From the NCBI GenBank assembly GCA_022414725.1, contig CM039465.1:18496495-18560494 (forward strand): a stretch of DNA of 64,000 nucleotides. Reading direction: 5' to 3'. The notes beneath the pieces are model-generated. The model did no database searches, was not told the DNA's origin, and saw only the letters and a program-made list of their open reading frames with translations. The DNA comes from Microglena sp. YARC. Taxonomy: Eukaryota; Chlorophyta; Chlorophyceae; Chlamydomonadales; Chlamydomonadaceae. A program made the translations under genes and the position numbers. Every line of letters begins with the position of its first letter. Positions within the stretch are counted from its first letter, which is position 1. This document shows positions 54,836 through 64,000 of this stretch, piece after piece.

Positions 54836-57800
54836 GCCTGTATCAAGAGCCTCCTCCCCATATCTCCGCAAGAATGAACGTACCATGAAGGCCCTACCCC
54901 GCCCTCCACGATCAACCCCCTGGCACGCGAACACCCCCTTACCAATCCCACTCCAAACCCAATCCAAATCCTATAAGGACCCCCTCATAAAAGCTGGAAG
55001 TAAAGCAAAAAGGAAGTACCTGTGGACAACAGCCACTTCACCCTTTCTGGCCAATGCCGGTAACAGCCCACGCGCACTGGAGGATTCTGGCTCTCACATA
55101 AAACAATGGTTGTAAAGCGCCCGACCCCAGTTCCAACGGTCTCCGCAAGACCTAAGTCAGACAGTGGAACTTCGACAACTTTTGGTATGAGGGTGGGACA
55201 CCCACGCCTTCTTGACAGGAAATCCAGAACTCCCCCCATGAACTCCCATACTGTCCAACTTGAGGGGGTTCCTAAAGCCTGGATTCGTACGCAGCGGGCC
55301 TGCTCCAACTATCAGCGGACTACCACAACTCCGACTACATTCCTCAACGTCCTCAACAAGCTCATAGGAGGAGGACATTGCCCAACCAATATCAATGCAA
55401 ACCGATTGTCAACTAGTTGGGATTAAACCCGCGGCAAGTCCCATGACTTCCCGCCACTACCTGCGTCACAGTGCAAGCTGAAGTCTGAGAGATTCGGCAA
55501 CTTCGTTCAATCAGCATCCACAAAGCCTTGCAGGTTTCGCGGTCCCTCGGACAAGAGAGACAGATTGGTCAGGGAGCCCCCCTTAAGCTTTAGTCACAAC
55601 CCTCGGACTTGCCTTCCGCCGTGAGAGTTAGGGTCGCCACTATCTCTCTCGGGACTATGTGGACACAGGGGGGGACAACCGCAGACCTGAAGAACAACGT
55701 CAGGTTGTGCATGAGAGCCCCCTCGTTCTTGGTCCTGGTCTTCCCACCCTTAATCATAGCATGGCCCTATACGCCAAAAGCCTTCCATCACAAGGGCAAC
55801 GCAACCCCACTGATACTCCCAGCCCCGAGAACACTCAAGAGGACAGGAGGAAGAAGGAACCTTTGCCTGAGGTCTGAGAACCTTGAGCTCCTCCCAAAGC
55901 TAAGAACAAAACAGGGGGGAAGTTGGCATGGGACCTCCACTTTCCTCTTCTCGAGCCCCACTACGGTGGTCAAGAACCTCAGAGGGGCCACATACACCCC
56001 ATCCTAGACCACCCACGCCACCCATCAATGAAGGATGCGGAACTACGCAATGAGGATCATGTTCTTCGAAGGACCTTGAGCTCCTCCTCCCTGCCCATGG
56101 ATACCCCTTGAACTCAGTTCCCTCTACACCTGCTAGCCCTCACTGAGGTTTGTGCAGAGGGCCATGATGTTCTCCGCCACCTCTCTTCTTCAGTTGTTTG
56201 AAAGCTTCAAACGTAGGCTACAACAAAAGGCAATGGCCTGACTGCGTCAACATTGTAACTGCGAGAATGACGAGCACAAAGCAGAATTCGAATGCGGGCT
56301 CTCCCCCGCATCCCACATCACCATAACCAGATTGTGGGAGATCTATTCTCACCGCCCCTGGAACCCCCAACCCGAGCCATCGAAGGTCTGTCAGCCTTAG
56401 GCTTGCCCCATGGGCAGCTCAATGGGACCTCAGCTCACCTGAATGCCATGCTCCAAGGCCAATGACCACCCAGCCTGAGACGTGGACAGTCAAGTGCTGG
56501 ATGGCTGGGCCAAAAGAGAATTGGGAACCCCAAACTCACCAATAGCTTGAACGGCACGTCCGGCTCCCTGCCGTACAAAAATCATCCCACGGTGCACGCA
56601 TCCAGACAATGGAGGAAACCAACCTCTCCCCTTGCACCACGTCTACAACCCCGGAGGGGGAATTCCCTACACCCTCTCACTACGAGGCACCAGTCCAGCA
56701 GGGCGGGGGTTATACGGCTTGCCCGTCCAAGTGCCCACCTTGGTGCGACGCCTTCCCTCTACCCTCGTCTATACCAAACACAACGGGGTCCAGCTACACC
56801 ACAGAAATCGCTCGGAGATGCGAAATGAGTGGATTGATCTCATGCCGGATTGATGCAAGGAAAGTGTCCAGCCCAAGTACTCCACACGGTGATGCAAGAA
56901 TCCTCTCCCTCGTGGCAATTAGGGCGCTTGGTAAACTTCCGAACGTGGGAGGCCATGGATTCGGTTCCTGCCCAGTTTCTGAACTACAACATCAAGTGAA
57001 TGTCTTTACGTGGCCATGGTCATGGCCACCCTGATGCGAACCCTGCTGAGGCACCAACCTGCTGCGGAGGAGAGGAACCCTTGTAGGCCTCCCTCCAAGC
57101 CTCCTCCAGCTACAATGGATGAAGCTGTTGCCTCCCCAAGGCCTCTATACCCAACCCGAGGGGCCCAAACCCCATCTGCTGCCAACAGAAAAAGATGGAG
57201 GGGGGGGAAAAAAAACCCCCGCGAGCACCCTCCCACCCTCGGCAAGGGGGACCATGGCAAAACCAGGTAAATGACCCCTCCCACTAAAATCCAACCTACC
57301 CAAAACCCACGGTACAGCCCCAAACCAACTTCGCACCCACACCTAACCACTCTAGCACCCTCCTACCCAACCTTGTCCAAATTTCAAACCCCCTGGGCTG
57401 ATTTACACATAAACACCTGCCACTTGCAAACACCCTGATGCTCACCTGCAAACACCCTTTGCCCAGTCTGCCCATGATAACCACCCATCTGCAACCCATC
57501 CGCACCCGTTTCAAACAACCCTGATCTTTGCTCCAGGACCCCCCCCACCCCCCTCCTTTCCCCCTCCCACCCGTGGCCTAGATGGCCCAGGGCTTACGAC
57601 ACCCCCATGGAGCAATGGCACCCAGCGTGGGAGGGGGAGGCTCCAGGAGATGAAGGACCTTGCAACCCTACAAGCCACGCCCTCCCCACCCACTTGCAGC
57701 AGGGAATGCCAAACCTTCATGGAGAAAGCCAGGCACTGTCCAGCCTGGCTACTCTCCCTCATGATATCCGCACCCGCCTTATGCGATCTTTGCTTTTTAA

Positions 57801-58289
57801 AATCTTGGCGGAACGCCAAATAGTTTTAGAAGGATCTCTACCTGGTAATGGATATGATATAATGAGACCCCCTCTTGGCACCAGTCGATTTGTAATAGAG
57901 TGTACTACCCCCCAGTGACCACATCAGCCCTATGCCTACTCTCCCATCCAAAATAGTACCACTAAAGCCAATTAACTTGACTCTGTCCTGATACCGTGGC
58001 ACCCCCGCCCTTTGATTCGGAATCACATTCGGTTGGATTTGGTGGCTCCTTTGGGAACATCTTCCGTGGCTTACACTGATGGCCTACAGGCTGCCTAACA
58101 GAGAGGTGCCTCGGTGCACACGGCACACAAAAAATAAAGAACGTCTCCTGGCCCCCCTGTATTAGGGACAAACTTATTCAAAATACGGGAGAGACATTCA
58201 TGGACCTGTCTCCAGCCCCCCATCGACCCGACATGTAGAGGGGAGGAAAGCGCACCCCCCCTCAGCAAAGGCAGCCCACAAACCGCGGC
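54836..58289 (+). other. Unassigned 3.5 kb, possibly decayed LINE 5' region
   Basis: No domain is recognised. Several short plus-strand frames look protein-like (acidic and basic low complexity at 55659-55877, a stretch at 55923-56111 with KDAELRNEDHVLRRTLSSSS, a Pro-rich basic stretch at 57010-57270), but they are broken every 100-250 bp. The same strand bias and the same kind of breaks are seen in the LINE that follows, so this could be its ORF1 and leader. That is inference. Confidence 0.35.
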
Positions 58290-59930
58290 CTCAGCAACTA
58301 TCCTACCATACATTGAGAAAACAAATCTTCAAGCCAACTGCCAATGTGCAACGCCATCAATGCTACCTCGGTGGACCACATGTCAACACAGGGGAAATTT
58401 TATCAAATTTGGGGAGAGACATCACCAAATACTCAAAGCAACGTCCGTAGCGACCTGGGTGTTAGGGTGGCCGCTTCACTTCACCCCGAGCGGGAAATTT
58501 TTGTTTCAAAATTTGCTGATGCAGGCCTACGCATGCACACTGAATGCCCCCAGATGGGCATACTCCACAAAAATTGCCACCAACACCGATGTATAACCTG
58601 AAAACAGACACTCAATCCCACAACGCTTTCCTCTGATGAGTCCTACAACTTTGGAATCCTACTGGAAGCAGCAAAAAACAAATCCTGGAAGTTCCTAACA
58701 AAGAGAGCATAATAAATGTATTCTTGCACTTTTACACCACCACCCCCTCCACAACAGCATAATGGACATGCCGGCTGCCTCAAACACGACTACATAACAC
58801 TGGTAATTGGATAGACTCAGAAAACTCCTCGCCTATCCCCTTGGACTCCCACCCCTGGGCGCCTGGCAAGGCCATATATGGGCAAATCCTCATCCTTAAA
58901 GATGAGAGCCCAGACATGAGGTTTTTGGACCCCCAATTCCAGCTTGGAAATGCGTCGGCTGTTACAAGATACAACCCTTTCCGAATCAATGCTACGCTAA
59001 CCAACATGGAATATAACCATGATGGAGGACACAGCTCACCCAACGCAACCCTCCCCCCAAACCAATCAGTGGCTGCTAACGAATGGAACTTGCGACATGG
59101 GAGATGTTTGCCTTAGACCCAACCCTGAGTGCTATCCTACCATAAACATTGAAGAAAACAAGATTTCGATGCCACTGCCAAGTGCACGCCATCAATGCTA
59201 CCTCGGTGGACCATATGTCGACACAGAAAAAATATTCAAATTTGGGGAGAAGACATCGCCGGATACTCAAGGCAACCCGTAAATGACCTGTGTGTTTGGC
59301 CGAACCACTTCATCCCTCGCAGGGGAATTTTACTAATATGCTGATGCAGGCCTACATGCGCACCGAATGCCCCCAGATGGGAATACTTCACCGAATCGTA
59401 CAACCTGATTATAATCCGGAACACCCAAACCCGCACGACCTTATCCATGATGAACCCTACAACCTTGGGATCCTACCTGGCAAAAGTAGCAAAGACCAAA
59501 TCCTCCAACGTCTGCAAGGACACAGTAAATGTATCTTGCACTTTACCACCCCCTCCCAATCGCCTATAAACATGCTGGTTGTCTAAAAAAATACCATAAC
59601 ATCTGGTATTGGATAGACTCAGAAAACCTCTCGCCAATCCCCTTGGACTCCACACCGGGAGCCTGGCAGGCCCTATATGGGAACATCTTCATCCTTAAAA
59701 AAGAGAGCGCAGACATGAGATTTTGGACCCCCAATACCATCTTGACGTTGCGACGATGGATACTATAGACACAACCCTACTACAACTCCTACAAAACCCA
59801 TGCCTTCACAACCCAACATAGAAGGATACCATGAATGAAGGACGCCAGCCCGCCCGATCGCACATCCCCCCCAACACGCAAATGGACTGCGATACAGGAG
59901 ATGCTGCCCCTTCAACTGTCACCAACCTGA
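58290..59930 (+). pseudogene. LINE ORF1-like region, ~830 bp tandem duplication
   Basis: Two direct copies lie at about 58300-59130 and 59131-59930. Shared landmarks in order are CTATCCTACCATA, CGCCATCAATGCTACCTCGGTGGACCA, a short TTTGGGGAGA-GACATC segment, GCTGATGCAGGCCTAC, GAATGCCCCCAGATGGG, and later a frame with GAWQALYGNIFILK or GKAIYGQILILK followed by S-DMRF. Both copies are broken by indels. The product resembles no domain I can name. Its position directly before an APE-type ORF2 on the same strand suggests ORF1. Confidence 0.6.
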
Positions 59931-60219
59931 AAAAACGTGGTACCACAGAGCACCCCCCCACCACAAAAAAATATCAGGCACCCCCAACAAGCATCTGAAA
60001 CACTCGCAAAACCTGGGCCCCAACATTAAACTCAAACAAACAGCAATCCACAACTATTTTCCCCCCACCTCTACCACCACCAATTCCAAGGGAGCCCCCC
60101 CCCCCTCAACAAGCTAAGAAGTTCAAACAAACATGCTTTAAACCAACCATTCCTTTTACCCCTAAGGATAATGGACCTGCCAACAACCCACCCACCATGC
60201 CCAGTCACCCCAAGACTAC
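59931..60219 (+). other. Pro/Thr/Gln-rich ORF1-ORF2 junction
   Basis: C-rich DNA encoding broken Pro/Thr/Gln-rich frames. It separates the duplicated ORF1-like region from the start of endonuclease similarity near 60220. No regulatory motif was recognised. Confidence 0.4.
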
Positions 60220-60975
60220 TACATGGATAACATACATTTTCTACTCCTCAAACTGCAGAGGGCTGAGGAGCTCCTGGGAGCTAATTCTCATCACATCCTA
60301 GACCACAACCTGATGTGGCTATTCTTACAGAAACCAAACTGCTCTCCTGCTCTCCTTCATTCAATTCATCAAGAAGGAACTCCCCCAATAACTCCCTTCA
60401 CCACAGTAGTGTGGCCAAAACCCCGGACAACAACCACGGTAAAGGAGGGGTCATAATCCTCACCCACAAGCAATTAGGCCCCCCGTCCACCATGAAGTCA
60501 ATGCAGACCTGGCTGGTTGCCTGGTGCACATCACCTTCGGCTCAACCACCCCAACTCCTACACACATCATAGGGTCTACATGCCCCACGACCAACCCCAG
60601 CAACGGCAAGCCGCCTATACATACATCGGGACTCACACCAAAAAGCCCAATCACACCCACACTCTGTGGAGGGGATTGGAATGCAAACCCTCTTTCCCTC
60701 AGATAGATCTACCCACGCCACTTCCCACACAGACCAACATCACATATCTATGTGCTCCCAACTCAACCTCCACCCCACCAACCCTTCCACTAGAGCACCC
60801 ACCTTCCATTGCTACCAGGAAGGCAACCTCGAGCACCACAGCAGAATCGATGACATCCTCATCTCCCCTTGCCCCAACCCCCTTCACCCCCATATTAGTG
60901 AAAAGAACCAGGGAGGTCGGAGGATACCTAGACCATATGGCCCTTCACCAAATTATCCCCCTATTTACATTCCCA
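60220..60975 (+). pseudogene. LINE ORF2: APE-type endonuclease domain, frameshifted
   Basis: Endonuclease that nicks the target DNA for target-primed reverse transcription. Motifs in order across three frames: SSNCRGLRSSWELI (60245-60290), PDVAILTETKL with the catalytic Glu (60309-60341), HGKGGVIILTHKQLG (about 60433-60477), LCGGDWNANP (about 60655-60690), TFHCYQEGNLEHHSRIDDIL (about 60800-60860), and LDHMALH with the conserved Asp-His (about 60930-60950). All key motifs survive but lie in different frames, so at least four one-base indels are present. The domain order is typical of APE-bearing LINEs. Confidence 0.85.
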
Positions 60976-61918
60976 TACCCCTGACATTGACTGACACCCC
61001 CCCTCCTAGACCCCAACAACTAGTCACCCCCGTCAGCAAGGCCTCCATGAACGCCACTAGAAAGGCCATTGAAGAAACGCACACTACCTTCTTCATGGAA
61101 CACACCCAAACCATCAGGGACTGGTGGGACCAGGCCACCAACCTCATAGGAGACAATTCCCTCCCATCCCACCTCCACCAAGTCAAACACACCTCTCCTT
61201 GCAAAAGGATTAGACCTCGACCATCTCAGCAACCAGATTATGGAACCTATTAGGATGGCCCTCACCACTATGTTTGAAACCTGCCCTACCAGGAACCAAA
61301 TCCCAGGGGCACTTCCTTGACAGAAAGAAGAGCAAAGCCCACGCCAAAATCAACTCCCATATCCAACAACTTAAGACGTACAGGAAACTCCTAACCACCG
61401 ACCCCAACTCCTACCACACCGCCCATTCTACTCTCCTAGAAACATGCCATAACCATCCTACCACCCTCACCCATATCCAGCTTGCCTCAGACCATGCCTC
61501 ACTCTTGGCTGCAATCAATATATCCCTCGATGAGGCCCTCCCTGCCCTCCGGAGAATTCTCACAAACAGCAGACAAACAGCTACCGCCACTGGCAAAGCA
61601 GCCTTCATGACCCAACTATCCAACAAACCTAAACAAGCCCACAGAAACATCTTCAAAACCTCTGATATTCCGACGTCACCCCAGACCCTCCAAGACCCCA
61701 CCACTGGCCAACACAAAACGTCCACTAATGACCTCCTGGACATCTTGGGGGAGCACATGGGACACTTGATGGCCCCCCCTCACCACACGTGCACCGGCAA
61801 ATACTTACCCAGGACAGACAGACCGCCCCCCCTCCATGGGCCTCCCTGCTAGACAACATTCTCCCTAGAAACCAAGGCCCAACCCCACCAACACTCCAAC
61901 CCCATCCTACCCTACCTC
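60976..61918 (+). pseudogene. LINE ORF2: linker between endonuclease and RT
   Basis: Two open stretches (about 61020-61253 and 61274-61852) encode helical, charged sequence such as ETHTTFFMEHTQTIRDWWDQ and KLLTTDP, ending DPTTGQHKTSTNDLLDILGEHM. This matches the usual helical linker and the D-x-x-G-x-x-x-(S/T)-x-x-(D/E) sequence ahead of a LINE RT. The two stretches are in different frames. Confidence 0.7.
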
Positions 61919-62960
61919 ATGGAGTTCTCTAATTACCAAACATGCATCCAACACGTAGCAAAAAGCAAACAGGCTGGCCCAGACGGAATCCCCAATGAAC
62001 TACTAACCTGCCTCCCCTGGTCTTGGCACCACACCATACATAAAATGTTTGGGCTTATGTGGATCACCGGCTACACCCCCATTTGCTGGAAGACCTCCAA
62101 CACCATCATGCTTTACAAGAAAGGAGACCCCACCCAAGCCGACCACTACAGACCTATTGGCCTCAACAACACGATGGGTAAATTGTGGACTAACATGGTT
62201 ACAACAGTGATGTCCAAATACTTGGACCAATACCAAGTCCTCAGTGACTCCCAAGAGGGATTCAGACAGAACAGAAGCACCCATAGGCAGCTCACCCACT
62301 CCTACATGACATCGAGGATGCGGCCCACTCAAAAAGAGACCTGTTTGCTGCCTACTTTGACTTCTCATCTGCCTTTAATATGGTGGACCATGACAAGCTG
62401 CTCCAAACTATGTATAACCTTGGAATCCCGGTATATGTCATTGAAACAGTGAAAGGAATTTACAACGGGGCTACTACCCACATGTACCTCAACAACACTC
62501 AAGGCAAACCAATTCAAATCACAAGAGGCACCATCCAAGGTGACACCCTCTCCCCCCTACTCTTCATCATCTTCATCGAACCTCTCCTCAGATGGCTACA
62601 AGCCGGGGGCAGAGGATACAAGCAAGGCATAACCTCAACATCCAATACTGACCAAGATAAAACAGGTAGCCTAGGATATGCTGATGACACCAGTGTGGTC
62701 ACTAACACAGCAGACAACCTCAAGGTACAATGCCTTAAAGTGCAACAATTCAGTACTTGTGTCTGGGATTCCTCTTAACGGGGGTAAATGCATGATCACT
62801 GGCATATTGCATGGCTCCCCACCCCAAGGATCCCACCAACCACAAGGCCCTAACCAAACTTCTCCACAACACCATCCTCATTAACGACACATGGGCTACA
62901 TACCTTCCCCCAAATGAACCATACAAGTATCTAGGGGTGCCGGTTAGCCTCACCCTAAAA
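61919..62960 (+). pseudogene. LINE ORF2: reverse transcriptase domain, frameshifted
   Basis: RT motifs in order: KSKQAGPDGIPNELL; CWKTSNTIMLYKKGDPTQAD; YRPIGLNNTMGK; LSDSQEGFRQNRST; then after a shift near 62330, FDFSSAFNMVDHDKL (catalytic Asp of block A); RGTIQGDTLSPLLF; LGYADDTSVV (YADD active site, 62677-62694); and after a further shift YKYLGVPVSL near 62923. Catalytic residues are intact, unlike the copia RT in this window. Frames change at about 62330, 62750 and 62880. Block A reads FN where most LINEs have FD, a minor variation. Confidence 0.9.
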
Positions 62961-64000
62961 ACTGGAGACCCCTCATGAAACAAGCCTTGGCCCTCATACA
63001 TAGTAAAGGACACCAAATCCTCACCACTGCCAAACCAAAAAGGCGCCACCCCTCTCCAATGTCTCAGACTCATCACCACGTGTATTAAGCCTGCCATCAC
63101 CTACCCTATGACCGTAGCACCCTACAGCTACTCGGATATAGGCATCTTAGACAAGGCCTTATGGACCTGGCTAAAAAATGCTGTGACCTACACCCCTCAT
63201 TCCCAACTGCTAGTGTCTGCCTCCCCTTGGGACAGGCAGGATTGGGTATCCCCTCCCTAATGGTGGACTATGCTCAAATTACAGCAGCCCACCTCACTAG
63301 GTCCCTCAACGACACGGGGAAACTAGGCAGGCTCACTACAGCCCTCCTCCACAAAGAAGCTACTATGCTCCAGGGTATGGATCCTCTTACCTTGCCCAGC
63401 CACACACTTCAGTACTTTACCTTGGCCAGGCAAATGCACATCCTCAAAAAGAGCCTCCATCCAAATCCATATGGAGGATGAAACCCTACTCAACCCCCTT
63501 CAAGACTCCCTCCCGGACTTACCCCAACACACCATTCCCCCCAACCTTCTCAAAACCCTCATCCCCTTGGGCATTACTTCCTTAGCTGACATTGTGAGCC
63601 CTGATGGACCACAATCATCCCATCCAATACCCTCTCGCACACCTATGGCACCAGAGTCTCCACTAGGCATAAAGTTGCCCTCAACAGACTCAGCCTACAC
63701 CTGTGCTCTCCACCCCCACCTGGAAGCCCACCTCAACCCTACTCCTGCCACAGCCCCCTGCCCTTGGCATCGAGGACCCTCCCCATACACCTACGCATTC
63801 CCCAACGGCACATTATCAAGTTCTCCACATATACTATCAGCACCACCTTAACAACTGGGACAACCGCCCCCCATACTGCCCCGACCCTTGACCCCCAGTG
63901 CGGCATCCTTACCCCAACCACAACACAGCCCCCCACGCATAATACCGAGGAGATCCCTGCCTCCAATGCACACAGGTGGTGGGCCAGAGAGTCCTATCTT
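62961..64000 (+). pseudogene. LINE ORF2: C-terminal region, cut by window end
   Basis: Contains thumb and C-terminal sequence, including PTASVCLPLGQAGLGIPSL followed by DYAQITAAHLTRSL (63161-63481). This GGLGIPSL-type motif is common after the RT of LINEs. Next comes a long helical, Pro-rich stretch (63471-63851) without a recognised domain. Cys residues near 63880-63980 (frame-broken) could belong to a terminal zinc knuckle, but I cannot confirm this. The 3' end of the element is outside the window. Confidence 0.65.

Overview
The window is eukaryotic nuclear DNA, most likely from a repeat-rich green alga. The evidence is a Ty1/copia element with GAG-pre-integrase, integrase, RT and RNase H in one pol frame, an intron-rich plastid-type (PLIP-like) class 3 lipase gene, and an APE-type LINE, with no bacterial operon structure. 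The green-algal assignment is an inference from gene families and intron style; the eukaryotic call is firm. A run of exactly 1000 N (49792-50791) joins two contigs.

Layout. (1) 1-27154: three head-to-tail copies of a 9.52 kb unit. Each holds a copia gag-pol and about 3.7 kb of minisatellites. Copy A is 1-9522 and enters the window inside gag; copy B is 9523-19044; copy C is 19045-27154 and stops before the next gag. All copies share two in-frame TAG codons and a frame change between gag and pol, and an RT active site reading YVDN instead of YVDD. The parent was therefore probably already defective, and the array probably grew by DNA-level duplication. Copy-specific frameshifts are mostly one-base homopolymer indels, so some may be assembly error.

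(2) 27651-41632, minus strand: five exons of a class 3 lipase (E1 41369-41632, E2 38017-38121, E3 36353-36544, E4 32671-33294, E5 27651-27806). All joins are phase 0 and give about 446 codons; the N-terminal exons are missing, probably to the right. The introns are almost entirely tandem repeats. At nearly every exon edge the flanking array repeats the splice junction itself with 6 to about 170 bp of coding sequence, and the stop codon edge is also repeated. This is the main discovery of the window.

(3) 41640-49791: about 8 kb of GT-rich minisatellite that becomes irregular towards the gap. (4) 50792-58290: no recognisable gene, a possible inverted pair of tRNA-derived SINE-like copies, and a C-rich 34 bp minisatellite. 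(5) 58290-64000: a plus-strand LINE with a tandemly duplicated ORF1-like segment, then an ORF2 with APE endonuclease, RT (YADD) and a C-terminal region, interrupted by many frameshifts and cut by the window end.

A 115 bp sequence just 3' of each copia pol recurs, inverted, in lipase introns 2 and 3. It links the two halves of the left contig and may mark an LTR end or an independent dispersed repeat. All calls come from reading the sequence by eye; no alignment or database search was run.
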